Source of the DNA: Diogma glabrata
Lineage: Eukaryota; Arthropoda; Insecta; Diptera; Cylindrotomidae
Assembly (NCBI GenBank): GCA_963693315.1
Contig: OY856188.1
Location: 160,991,058 to 161,055,057 of the forward strand
Direction: 5' to 3'
DNA length: 64,000 bases
Position numbers and translations under genes: made by a program. This document shows, in pieces, positions 23,830 to 34,560 of this stretch. Position 1 is the stretch's first letter. Each line of letters opens with the position of its first letter. The notes under the pieces are model-generated. The model searched no databases and was not told where the DNA came from. It saw only the letters and a program-made list of their open reading frames with translations.

Positions 23830-24399
23830 AGCAGAAATTTGTCAAGGCTCAACTAAGGTCCTGATCAGGTTTGCCCTAATACTGATCAGCCATTGGTAAG
23901 GCAGCCTGATTGGGCCTTGATCATGAGTATAACGCTTTTGCCCTATCAGGGCCTGATTGGGATTACCGGATCAGGCCCTGATTGGGATATCCGGACCAGA
24001 CCCTGATATATATTTATATATTGTATACATAAATTAATCAAATTAAAATAAAAAAAATTACAATGGAAAAAAATAAAACATACATACCACATTAATCACT
24101 ATTATTATAGTCTTTTAACCGAGAAGCGATAATTAAAACATACATGAAACGATTTTAACTATATATTTCTAAAATGGATAATACTCTAGTGAATTTTAAC
24201 CAACTGAAACTTCAACTAGGGGTCAAATACGAAAAACCTGATCAGGGCTGGATATTTTCATATAACGTTAACCCTAAAAGGGTATTCTAAATCAGGCCCA
24301 CATCAGATTGCCCTAATAGGGATTGCCCTTGTAGGACTGACCAGGTCCTGATCACGCCCTCACTGTATTCAGGTTTTCCCTTACTGAAATCTGTGCAGG
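23830..24399. mobile_element. Palindrome-rich MITE candidate
   Basis: The left end GCAGAAATTTGTCAAGG (23831-23847) is an imperfect inverted match to the right end, which reads CCTGCACAGATTTCAGTAAGG on the opposite strand (24382-24399). Inside each end many overlapping CCTGATCAGG-, CCCTGATTGGG- and GGGCCTGAT-type phrases form short inverted repeats, while the centre (about 24000-24230) is plain AT-rich DNA. No transposase. Target duplication not resolved. Confidence 0.55.
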
Positions 24400-24642
24400 A
24401 ACCATAGCCTAATATAGAAATTAACATTTTGGGTTGCAATTATTGAATTGCCGATTATTGCACGGTCTTTCAGTCTGAAGTATTTTACTTCAATGCTGGA
24501 TCGAAACAAGTGACTGATAGAGCTTCAAAAGTCGGCCAAGGTAGTAAATACTTTTATTGTTGGCCAGCCTGCCTTCTAAGCTCTTGAAAATAACACTATT
24601 ACGTAAAAAATAGCAACAGTACTCTAGGTACCTGAATTATCT

Positions 24643-24658
24643 GGGGGGGGGGGGGGGG
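24643..24658. repeat. Poly-G tract (16 G)
   Basis: An isolated G homopolymer in AT-rich DNA. Could be real or affected by sequencing. Confidence 0.9.
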
Positions 24659-24979
24659 TTGCAAAAACAGCATATCAGTGGTGGAGACCATAAATGCAAA
24701 AAGTTGTTCGGTGAGTCGAATAGATTCTCCTTTGATGCAACTTCCATGGTAAAAACATACAAGGTTGCAAGATATCAAAGATATATCACCAAAGCACTTA
24801 CTTCAACGTTAGAGTTATACAGTCCTAAAGATCGTATGCATGAGCAGAAAATAACACACCATGCCGATTTTGTCTTCAAGCAGACGAAACAATTTCTTAC
24901 ATTCCAAAGTCACATGTTTGAATCAAGCTACTATCTACTAATAGCAGCTTTCTGCAAACCAAACTATTTAAACTATTGA
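24659..24979 (+). other. Unassigned open frame
   Basis: A frame of 106 codons whose first possible initiator is TTG directly after the poly-G tract. The first ATG lies about 30 codons in (the SMVKTYK stretch). The composition is protein-like (YQRYITKALTSTLELY, HHADFVFKQTKQFL), but there is no recognisable domain, signal peptide or neighbour that would support a gene. It may be a fragment of an exon or of a transposon. Confidence 0.2.
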
Positions 24980-25178
24980 CATTTTTCAAAAAGTTCTTCA
25001 CTCTTAAATATGCGGATGGCATAAAGGAGTTTAGAAGTCTTCATGTCAAGCTTTGGCTACATGGTTGCCTAAAAAATAATTGAAAAGTTGAGTGAAATAC
25101 TGTAATTTTAATTGTCTCAAAGAACTCTTAAAAACCTATTAACGAAGGTTCATTGGCTAAACACTCAATTCAGCATAA

Positions 25179-25406
25179 TCATTGCTTAAGATCGAACAAT
25201 TTTACTTCAAACCCAATAAAAAACTTCTTTAATAAGAAATATTTCCCTCCTCTGAAGCAATGTGAATCAATCGTTTTCAATGTTCTGTCACCAATTGCTT
25301 TTCTTATTTTGTCCCTAATTTTATTCCCAAAAATATTGCCAATGTATGCATGAGATATGTAAAAAACTATTACTAAAAGTAAGCAGTAAACCAAAACCCT
25401 CGACAT
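25179..25406 (-). CDS. Candidate small secreted peptide (75 aa)
   Basis: Starts at an ATG (context ACTATGTCG). The first 20 residues, MSRVLVYCLLLVIVFYISHA, look like a classic signal peptide: one arginine, a hydrophobic core and a small residue before the likely cut. The remaining ~55 residues are basic (IRDKIRKAIGDR, LLKKFFIGFEVK), with one cysteine in a CFRGG motif. That profile fits a secreted peptide, and an amphipathic cationic segment could suggest a membrane-active or antimicrobial role, but I recognise no family. It may be one exon, since a GAAGTAAA donor-like sequence lies near the end. AT-rich DNA easily yields hydrophobic leaders by chance, so confidence is low. No convincing promoter or poly-A signal was identified. 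Confidence 0.3.
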   Translation of the reverse strand: MSRVLVYCLLLVIVFYISHAYIGNIFGNKIRDKIRKAIGDRTLKTIDSHCFRGGKYFLLKKFFIGFEVKLFDLKQ

Positions 25407-25536
25407 AGTAAGCCCGTTTGTTTTTTTAGTACAGAAAAAATCGTGAACTTATAGTGTCTTTTTTAAATTAAAACTCAGTATAAAAAATATTTAACGCCAA
25501 ATATAAAACTCCATATAATAGTACATTATATAACAA

Positions 25537-25635
25537 GGTTGAGAAGTAGGGTATTATTGACCGAGAACTTTTAGATCCTGAGGCGCGTAGCGCCGAGGGA
25601 TATAATGTTCGAGGTCTATATTAGTCTTCTCAACC
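25537..25635. repeat. Imperfect hairpin with GC-rich centre
   Basis: GGTTGAGAAG at 25537-25546 pairs with CTTCTCAACC at 25626-25635. At the centre GGCGC-GTA-GCGCC (25582-25594) is a perfect short palindrome, with near-complementary GACCGAGAAC and GTTCGAGGTC between. Probably a small fold-back element. Confidence 0.75.
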
Positions 25636-25639
25636 GAGG

Positions 25640-27368
25640 TATATATATAATATAGAATTTTTTTAACTACTAACACTAATTATCATATTTGCTTTCATTA
25701 GATGTTTATATTAGTCATTTTCCATTTCATTTTTTAAATATCTTAAAATATCAAGTAGCCTGGAAGTTTAGTTTCATATAAATAAAACGAAACAAAGCAA
25801 TGCAATTATTATTTGTTTGCATTATCAACCTAGGTAATTGTTTGTTATTATTATTGACCTAGCTTGAGAGAAATTACTTCTCAATTGGGCATTCGAGTAA
25901 ATAATTAAGGCCCCCATCCCCATAACACATAATTAAGGGATGTCGACTTTTGTTGGTTTTGACAAAAGTTTTACACTATTACCGTTTATACTGCCTGTTG
26001 CAATTTGTTTTGTTATGTATTTAATAAACTGATATTTGATTGATAAGTATAAGGAAACCTATACATTTCATACTTATGTACATTTAAATTAATAGTTTAC
26101 TTGTGATAGTAAATAGATAAGTTATCTCTTTTTCATAAATAAACTGATTAAATTTTTTTTATAAAATATTTATTTGAACTTGTTAATAGACATAACAAAT
26201 ATGATTTTACTTTAATCATAAAAGCTATAATACAAATTATATATGGTCAATAAACGAAAATTAAAATGTTTTTCATCGAAAAAATTGACAAAACATCAAA
26301 GTGTTACAATTATCATGATAATAATTTACTTCAAATCATTCAATATATCAAATAAAATAATTATAACATAGTTAAATGAGAATTTGTGTAAGTTACTAAG
26401 TTTTGGAGTGCGTGTCAGGTGTGCATTTACATGATTTTTTTATAGAATTGTAAATGCACTATCTGGTACGACATTCCAGAACATACAATCTTCTCTTCTC
26501 TTTGAATTTTATTGTTGAATATATTAATTTTTTTACATGCTCATATTTCTATAAAAAATATGTAAAGTTTGTGAATTTTAAATAAATTTATTAATACAAC
26601 AAAATTTTCATTTTTTTATTATAACACTTAATTGTTGAAAATTTTTTTTCATTCACGCTTCGTTTAGATGGCTTAACTGAGTACCCAAAGCAAAAACTCA
26701 ACATATAAACAACATATATTAATATATAAGTATTTTTTTTAGATTTTAATAATAATGCAGCAAATCACTAAACTTTGGCAAAATATGATTTTAAATAATA
26801 TTAAATAAAGAATCAAATACATTAAATGCAAAACTATGTTTTCTATTTGTTTGTTCGTCCTTTGAAGTATCCAAAATCCAAACTAGGCTACGCTTTTGGT
26901 TATAAATAAATTAAATTTTAAACAATATGAATTGGTAATTGAAGTATAATATTTCGAAAGAGTTAACATATGTGAAAAACTAAACAACAGCTCACCACTC
27001 TAAATCCCTACTGTCTAACAATATCAGCAATTGTGATTGGTGATGACTGATGAGTAAAATGATACTAGGTAGGTATTCTTTTGGAAAATCGACCACTTCT
27101 AGTTTAGTGCAATAAAAAAAATTACTACAATTTTTTATGCTTATTTTCTTATTGCTAGTTTTGATACAGACCGACTCAAAATTTGTTAAGAAAGTGGCAA
27201 GGCAATTGTGCTCGAACGGGTAAATCTATTTTCATAATTGTTGAAGTGAAAACTTCTTTAGGCGCGTTGTGCAATTTTGTATGGGGAAAAATTTATATAT
27301 TCGAGTTATCATTTTTACAAATCACGAAAATATTTTTAAATATAAAATACCTCTACCGTTCCTAACGT
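25640..27368. other. AT-rich intergenic DNA, no gene seen
   Basis: Long A/T runs and TATATA stretches. No coding frame of interest. Confidence 0.6.
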
Positions 27369-27442
27369 TTCAAATTGCAATATGGATATCGCGGCCGACT
27401 GAGGTACTATGGGTCGTGAGTTCAATTCCTGGAGTGGTACAT
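27369..27442 (+). other. Possible tRNA-related SINE fragment
   Basis: CGGCCGACTGAGG and GGTCGTGAGTTCAATTCCTGG resemble the anticodon-side and B-box (GAGTTCAATTCC) parts of a tRNA-derived SINE head. The A-box side is not recognisable, so this is tentative. Confidence 0.3.
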
Positions 27443-27618
27443 TTTTTTATTGTTTCTTTTTATTTTTATTAAATACCATTAAAATTGTTTTTTTTTATTC
27501 ATGAATTTATAAAAATCATAAAACTTTCTTTTTAACGAATTTAAAAAAAAATTGATCTATAATGCAGTTTTTTAAATTTATATTGCTACTGTCTTTTGCA
27601 TTCGAGTCATCATGCTAA

Positions 27619-27849
27619 GACTGCGTTCCAATTGATGCTAAATTATTCTAAACGTGCTAAATCAATTTAGTCAACTATTTTATTTGACTAAATCAATATT
27701 TTGTTTCTAAATAATTTGGAAGAAATTCATATGTTAAACAATATCTGACAACTTGATTATATTAATTTGAATTAAAATTCGGTAATTTTGTAAATCTAAA
27801 TTTAGATTTAGCAGTTTAGTACAATTTAGCAGCTAATTGGAACCCAGTC
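27619..27849. mobile_element. MITE with ~45-bp inverted ends, copy 1
   Basis: GACTGCGTTCCAATT at the left and its near-complement AATTGGAACCCAGTC at the right, with longer inverted similarity inside (CTAAATTATTCTAAACGTG versus GTTTAGTACAATTTAG). It is flanked by TAA on both sides (27616-27618 and 27850-27852), a 3-bp duplication of the type seen with PIF/Harbinger elements. No transposase. Confidence 0.75.
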
Positions 27850-28057
27850 TAAATAAATATTGAATATATATATAATATATATTCATATATATATATATCA
27901 TCATGAAAATTTGGGCAGTTGTTGTGCACACTAGCCCAAAGGTAACTGGCAAATTTTCTTTTTTCAAAAACTGCACCTCAGGACCCTTATAATGATCTTA
28001 AAGGATTTTGCCTAAATGTTGATAACTTGATAATTATTTAATTTGGTTTTTATTTAA

Positions 28058-28293
28058 CACTGGGTTCGAATTAGCTGCTAAATTGTACTAAACCGCTGAA
28101 TCTCAAGTTGATTTAACAAAATCATCCAATTTTAGTTTTAATTTATGTGATTAAGTTGTCCGATATAGATAAAAACATCAATTTCTTTACAATCATTTAT
28201 AAATAAAATATTGATTTAGTCAAATAAAAAGTTGACTAATCTAAATTGAATTAGCACGTTTAGTACAATTTAGCATGAATTGGAACGCAGTCT
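28058..28293. mobile_element. MITE with inverted ends, copy 2
   Basis: Same family as 27619-27849, with left CACTGGGTTCGAATTAGC, right TGAATTGGAACGCAGTC, and TAA on both sides. Only about 205 bp of AT-rich DNA with an AT microsatellite separates the two copies. Confidence 0.7.
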
Positions 28294-28779
28294 TAATATC
28301 GTTTTATACGGTAGTTTGCTTTGATCAATGTTTTTTTGTTGAACATAATTTTTATGAAATTAAAAATGAAAGTATAATCTGAAACAATTACATTTATATA
28401 TCAAAATTATATGTATTGGATTTTAACACACATGATGTGTGTTGATGAGTTGTTACAAATTTTATCATCTACACCAAATATGTTGTTGGTTTGCAATGTT
28501 ATGTAATACAGGTTTCTAAAATTAAGTGAAGATCGATTATATCGATATATCGATTTAAAGCTCAAACTTACGAGACGGAATTCGCACAAAAACTATACAA
28601 AGAAGCATAGCTTATGTATGAATGCATGATTAAACATGGATGGCAATCATGATGAATAAACTAATTAAAAATGGTGGCACTTAGCCGATAGATGCAACCG
28701 GTAACAATGCATTAATACCAATGAATTTAATACTTAGCTTTCCGCAGGAAGATTTGTAAAATTTAAAATTGTTGATCTG

Positions 28780-29130
28780 TGACAACCCCGCGTACTTTAG
28801 TCCCTGCTATTGGCATATGAGCTTACTTGAGATATCGTATACCACTGGCAGTGAGATATCACTAGCCAACGTGATATCTTAGGGGTGCTGGTGGATGAAG
28901 CCTTTTCAATCAACGATAGCATCCCTTAGTCTTAGTTGTGGAATATTCTTTGATGAAACGCTATTTTTTTTAAAATAAAATGTGTTTGGTAGTAGAAATT
29001 ACAATCTGTGTCACAACAACACATAAAAAACTTTTAAGAACAAGGTCCTACAATACAACACCATGCTTTCTAAGGTGTTGATTGACGCAAATTTTTTATA
29101 TGATATGTTTTGATTATTTTAAATATAAAA
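28780..29130 (+). repeat. Dispersed repeat D, copy 3
   Basis: Blocks in common with 11410-11990: CGCGTACT plus AGTCCCTGCTATT, a CATATGAGCTTACTTGAGATAT block, and late GTTGATTGACGCAA. No coding sequence. Confidence 0.5.
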
Positions 29131-29567
29131 ATGTATATAATAGTTGCTTGGAATGCTGATAGATGTGAAACCCAGAATAATTTTAATGATTTTGATTTAA
29201 AAATTCTGAAATTTTAATTTGAATTGCTACAATACTTGGAAGATACAAAAAACACAGCTATTTCACAGATTTAAGCTTTCACTTCTGTCGGCAGTCCTCA
29301 AGACTGCCTTCTTTTTTGTTTTAAAGGTACCAACTGAGGTTTTTTGTTTTTTAATTTTTTTTTCAATGATAAATGAAATTTATATTTTTGTATGATTTTT
29401 ATTAGTTTTAATTTTGCAAACAATTACAAAAGGAACCTTTCTTTTTATTTTGTTATATGATGTCAACATACTAAAATTACAAACAAGCGTTATTTTTGGT
29501 TTTCGAGAAAAAGACATAATATAGTATTAGTTTTAAAATGTTTGTACTTTGTCCCATTTATTAAAAA
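29131..29567. other. Non-coding DNA
   Basis: Includes a small GGCAGTC-CTCAA-GACTGCC hairpin at about 29289-29307. Otherwise A/T-rich. Confidence 0.5.
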
Positions 29568-30470
29568 CTAGATGACCCGGGAAGCTTCGTATCACCAACA
29601 TATATTTTTGAAAAATATGGTCAAAACTTAATACAAACTTTTTATCTACATTAAATGCAACACAGTTATACACTTAATCAATTTAAGGCTTTCTGATGTA
29701 CTTTATTTTTTGTCTTTTTTTGCGGTGAGTAAATATATAAAGATGATGGTTTTCCGACTCGCGAACACGCGACGCATAATTGCCCATGCGCGAAACAGGG
29801 AAACTCCAAGCAGATTCTGCAAATTTTCAACGACTGGCCTTGCGATTTATTTATGGTCATCGCAAAGGCCAGACGGACAGTAAATTGTAGACGCTTAAAA
29901 CCGAATGGCCAATTCGTTGGAATCAGCGGTATACGCGGGATCAAAACATCCTCTCCTTTGTATTTTCCTTTGATGATCTTGGCCTCGATAACGTTATTCA
30001 TTAGCTTTTTTACTGATCCTACTTTTAATTGTAAATTGTGAGTTGGTAGTCCAGGCAAATCCAGGGAATTTAAAAACTCTGTGGGATAGTTGACGACGTT
30101 ATCCTGGCTTGTAGCTGTGTCAACTGATTTGTAAGAAAACAACTCTCCGGGAAGAAAATTATGAATGGTTGCATTGAGATCATCGACATCTTTGTTTTTG
30201 GCCGCCAATATTGCTCGTTCATTTAGCCAATTATGGTTTCTGAACAGCAAAAACACTCGCATGTTAGTTGTTAATTGGAGTGTCTTTACATGCCGCCACA
30301 AATTAGATGATTTTAAGCATTCGTTTAGTTCGTCAGCAACAGTTGATCGGGAAATAATTGGAAGAGTATGACGAAAATCATCTGACATCAAATCATGGCT
30401 CCACCAAAAATGTGTTTGTTGTCACGAAGATCTTTTAACGTTCTGTCCAGTGCCTCCAGAATTACAAAAA
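29568..30470 (-). mobile_element. Helitron 3' fragment with terminus
   Basis: On the minus strand the helicase remnant is followed by about 100 bp and then ACGAAGCTTCCCGGGTCATCTAG, after which the next base is T. Helitrons end in CTRR with a short GC-rich palindromic segment just upstream and insert before T, so CTAG at 29568-29571 is a good terminus. The 5' part of the element, with the Rep nuclease, is absent. Confidence 0.8.
29678..30470 (-). pseudogene. Helitron PIF1-like helicase C-terminus
   Basis: The main frame (29678-30391) encodes the last ~235 residues of the Helitron helicase, a superfamily 1 DNA helicase fused to a Rep nuclease in the complete element. Visible family motifs are SDDFRHTLPIISRST (relatives read GDFRQTLPVI), TTNMRV, WLNERAILAAKN, NSLDLPGLPTHNLQLK, FGFKRLQFTVRLAFAMTINKSQGQSL and HGQLCVACSRVGK. 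Between LQLKVGS and VKKLMNNVIEAKI about 20-25 residues usual in the family are missing, an internal deletion. Upstream, about 30392-30470, LEALDRTLKDLRDNKHIFGGA continues the protein after a frameshift. Everything further 5' is lost, so this copy is inactive. Confidence 0.88.
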
Positions 30471-31140
30471 AATGTATGCATGTAAAAACATTAAAATACG
30501 GTTATTATGTATATACTTAAATTCATATATCAGCAGGATTGATCACAACATTTAAAAATCAAATCAGATGCTATATCAGTGATTGATCACAACATTTAAA
30601 AATCAAATCAGATACAGATCACAACATTTAAAAATCAAATCAGATACTATAATACGAACTAATACATGTAAAATCATTAAAAATATAAATGCTTAAACAC
30701 ATATACTATATTTATACTTAACGTTACACAAATTTCAAACAAATACGTCGCTAAAGAAGTTTCACTTCAAAAAAAGACAAAAGACATAAAATGTTTCACA
30801 GCTAGGAACATTTTGTATTGGAAAATTAAATTGTCGTTTTTAGTATTTTCCGTTGCTTATGATTTATGTTTCTCACCGTTTAAACCTTCCCTGAACTTCC
30901 ACAAATATTTCAAGATCAAAATTAACAAAATCGGTCCAGCCATTCTCAAGTTTTAGCGAGACAAACGAACAGCAATTGATTTTTATATATATGTATATAG
31001 AAGATATAGATTATAGAAGATAGATAAGGTTACCGATTCTATTGAAGTTTATTTTGTTTAAAAGGTATTAAATAAGGTTTGATATAAAAATTTACACTGA
31101 AAATATTTAACTTATTTTACATGAAATTTTTAAAAAATTT
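30471..31140. other. Non-coding DNA with a short tandem repeat
   Basis: GATCACAACATTTAAAAATC plus AAATCAGAT is repeated three times at 30541, 30584 and 30617. A segment at about 30880-30990 (ATCGGTCCAGCCATTCTCAAG, GACAAACGAACAGCAATT) has the look of mobile-element trailer sequence common in insects. No gene. Confidence 0.5.
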
Positions 31141-32346
31141 AATTTTCAGTAATAATTTCCCAATGGCAGTGATAATTCGAAATAATTTTTTGCCAAAAAT
31201 TTCGAAAGCAAGTATATTGATAAAAGCACGAAGCCGTATGCCGAGGTTTTTTATCAATACCACTTGCTTGAGAAATTTTTCAAAAAATTATGAGAATTTA
31301 TCAACGAACGAGGGGAATTCGTTTAGAAAATATTTTGCCATTTTTCATTTCTTTATATATTTTTTATGAATTATACGTTGGCCTACTATGATATCACGGC
31401 CTCGTGTTATTATCAATACCACTTGCTTGAGGAATTTTCCAAAAAATTATGAGAATTCATCACCGAACGAGGGAAATTCGTTTAGAAATTTTTTTGACAT
31501 TTTTCATTTCATTATATATTTTTTATTTTATGAATTATACGTTGGCCTACTGCGATATCAGTTAATTATTTCAAAATTTATTTGATAATTATTAATATCC
31601 CAGTAGGCCAGACGTATAACTATTTGTTATTAGTATAATTCAAATGTTATTGGTGAAATTGAATGATGTCATTACATTTTAGAGAATTTTATTGGATTAA
31701 ATTAAAATAAAACTAAGGCAAAAAATTTTCAGTTGTAATTTCCCAAGGGCGGTGATAGTTCGAAATAATTTTTTGCCAAAAATTTCGAAAGAAAGTATAT
31801 TGATAAAAGCACGAAGCCGTATGCCGAGGTTTTTTATCAATACCACTTGCTTGAGAAATTTTTCAAAAAATTATTAGAATTTATCAACGAACGTGGGGAA
31901 TTCGTTTAGAAAATATTTTGCCATTTTTCATTTCTTTATATATTTTTTATGAATTATACGTTGGCCTACTATGATATCAGTTAATTATTTCAAAATTAGG
32001 CTGATAATTTTTAATATCCCAGTAGGTCACTAGACGTATAACTATTTGTTATTAGTATAATTCAAATGTTATTGGTGAATAATGTCATTACATTTTAGAG
32101 AATTTCATTGGGTTAAATTAAAATAAAACTAAGGCAGAAAATTTTCAATAGTAATTTCCCAAGGGCCGTGATTAATCGAAATATTTTTTTTCGAAAATTT
32201 TGAAAGCAAGTTGATTGATAATAGCACGAGGCCGTATGCCGAGGGCTATCATCAAGACCACTTGCTTGATTTCCTTTGACATATTTTTTATGTTTTATAC
32301 ACTATACGTGAATTGTTTTTATTTTGTCTGTCCTACTATAAATCTA
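31141..32346. mobile_element. Tandem array of short Crypton-related elements
   Basis: Units begin AATTTTC at 31141, 31724 and 32140, each followed by a TAATTTCCCAAGGGCGGTGA-like block, a TTCGAAAGCAAGT stem, a central GAAGCCGTATGCCGAGG palindrome, CCACTTGCTTGA and GGGGAATTCGTTTAGAAAAT. Each complete unit ends in TTCATTGG with GGCAAAAAATTTTC. Both ends resemble the ends of the Crypton at 39860-41940 (AATTTTCAATAATAATAACC and TTTCATTGGATTTC...GCAAAAAATTTTC). The middle unit is 416 bp. The first is longer through an internal duplication (about 31380-31580), and the third is truncated. No tyrosine recombinase is encoded, so these appear non-autonomous. Confidence 0.65.
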
Positions 32347-33356
32347 TCGAGACGTTAAACAAAATTAATTTTATAGAAAATTGAAAATAAACAAACAATC
32401 AAAAAAATATTATAAATGACAGATACAAACAATATCTTCACTCTAAAAATTATTTTGCGGGAAAAATTTTATTAGGCAAGAAATATTAGATAGAACTGAA
32501 TGTAAAAAAGTCCGAGCGGTAAGATGTCCGCTAGAAATAGGTAGATTTCGAGATAAGACAGTTTTGTGTACAAGTAGAATCTGATGTATCAGCTTAGTTT
32601 AAACAAAACAAACTAATTACAAACAGATATCGAACAAATTTTAAAAAGAAAATTAGGTATATGTAAGCAAAACTACGCAAAACTATGCAATTTTCCAACA
32701 AACAAATATCAAATCTACCACAGAACATTTGTGTGACAATTAATGACACTATATGAAAAACACACGGCAAACTACTCTATATCATATGTCGTGCAATTAC
32801 TGCAAAATATCAAAATAGTTTATTTCTAAGAATTAATTTCTTCTATTCAAATCTTTTTATTTTTTTTTTTCATTGACTGTTATAAGGTTTTTGCAAATTG
32901 TTGTTGTTGGGGATTGTTGCAATCTTTTTTGTTTAAGCCGACAAGTCGAAAACCTCTAACTGCATAGGTTTATATTTATAAGAAACTATAAGAAACGGAT
33001 TAAAATGTTTCCACAGATTCTAAATTTATGAAATTTTTAAAGATATTAGTATCCAAATGGCCGTTATAACGGATTTAAAAAATCAATTTTTTTTCTAGTA
33101 TAAAGCCTCTAGTTTCTAAACCATGTGTTGGATTTTGCTGATTTACGAACTTGTCCAAGATATTCATAAAACACACATTTAAAAAAAAAGATTTTTGATC
33201 TGGCTCCACAAATGCGACCGTGAGAGTGCCTGTTGATTCAAACGCATTTTGTGTTTTACAAGCTTGTTTGTTGGAGCCGCTCACTCAGAAACTTCTTACT
33301 GCAGTGGTCTATTTTTAAAATAAATTGATAAAAAAGATTCTAAAGATTCTAAATCC
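32347..33356. other. AT-rich intergenic DNA
   Basis: No recognised gene. A minus-strand frame of 69 codons at 33075-33284 has a protein-like composition but no motif. Confidence 0.45.
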
Positions 33357-33850
33357 TAAAATAAATCCGGGGTGGGAGGAGCTAGATCATGTCAAAAAAC
33401 TTCACAAAAAAAAATCTCGATTTCGAGAAAAATCATATACAAATAAAGTACAACTTTTGTCAAAAAAAGACATTTAATAATCAATTAACTGATATTTTCC
33501 AACTCTTAAAATAAGTCCGAAGTGGGAGGAGCTAGATCATGTCAAAAAACACTTCACAAAAAAATCTCAATTTCGAGAAAAATCATATACAAATAAAATA
33601 CAACTTTTGTCAAAAAAAGACATTTTATAATCAATTAACTGATATTTTCCAACTTTTAAAATAAGTCCAAGGTGAGAGGAGCTAGATTATGTCAAAAAAC
33701 TTCACAAAAAAAATCTCAATTTCGAGAAAAATCATATACAGATAAAACACAACTTTTGTCAAAAAAAGACATTTCATAATCAACTAACTGATATTTTCCA
33801 ACTCCTAAAATAAGCTCGAGGTGGGAGGAGCTAGATCTACTACAAAAACA
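33357..33850 (+). repeat. 150-bp tandem satellite, ~3.3 copies
   Basis: GTGGGAGGAGCTAGATCATG-type starts at 33371, 33521, 33671 and 33820, so the spacing is 150, 150 and 149 bp. Units contain TTTCGAGAAAAATCATATAC and AACTGATATTTTCCAACTC and differ at only a few bases. The TTTCGAGAAAA and TGATATTTTCCAACT phrases also occur in repeat R copy 1 (about 1366-1445), which may be related. Confidence 0.95.
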
Positions 33851-34394
33851 ACTTATATATAAATTAATTATGTTGCAGAATTTAAATTATTCTTATAGTA
33901 AAATTTTTTTTCCAAATTATGAGTTTTTGACTTTCTTAGGGAAAACTTGAATAACTTGGTGCAAACTGCACCAATATTCGTGTCTTTTAGCTTACAAGAA
34001 AGAAAATTGAAGCTACTATAGGCTCCAAGAAATTAAAAAAAATTAGTGTCCTTATTTGTTCAAAATTTATGGTGTTGAAAATGGAAAAAATTTTAAAAAA
34101 CGAATTTTTCGTATTTTTTCAACTTTTTTCGACTGTAACTTCCAGAATCCTTAATGGATTTTTACAAAATATAGCTCAAAATATTTGTTGGCATATTTAA
34201 TATGCATATGTGTCATTAATATATTTAATTTGTTTGTTTTGTAAAATATGAGACCCAAAAACCGAAACAACATTTTTGATCACCGAAAAAATTGGTTTTT
34301 CGTGAATATCTAGAAAACAAGAGCTAAGAACAAAAAAGACAATGGACAAAAAAGTTCAAAATTTGTAAACTAGTGTAATTTATTAGATAAAAAC
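33851..34394. other. AT-rich intergenic DNA, no gene seen
   Basis: No coding frame or repeat structure recognised. Confidence 0.5.
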
Positions 34395-34560
34395 TGTATT
34401 TCTCATTTTACGTGTTTCGGATGAATTTGAATCTTCCGCTTCAGTGCCATGTTGTCAAATCCGTTGGCAGACACGCTATCAATTACGCCACTGAGGCGAT
34501 GACTATTTCGAAGTGGAAACTTCATCATCATAAGTTCAATTTTTCACTGTCATTAGACCC
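34395..34560 (-). repeat. tRNA-like repeat unit, diverged copy
   Basis: Same order of phrases as 62680-62850: TTTTACGTGTTTCGG, a decayed B-box region, GTTGGCAGACACGCTATC, ACGCCACTGAGGCGATGA, then a GAAACTTCATCATC block. It is a diverged copy of the tRNA-bearing unit described at 62.35-63.65 kb. Confidence 0.7.

Noticed and set aside
29287..29320. Stem-loop followed by a T-run, like a bacterial terminator
   Set aside because: The window is eukaryotic and no transcript upstream is evident. Probably chance.
33075..33284. 69-codon minus-strand frame
   Set aside because: Protein-like composition but no motif, no start context and no neighbouring exon.
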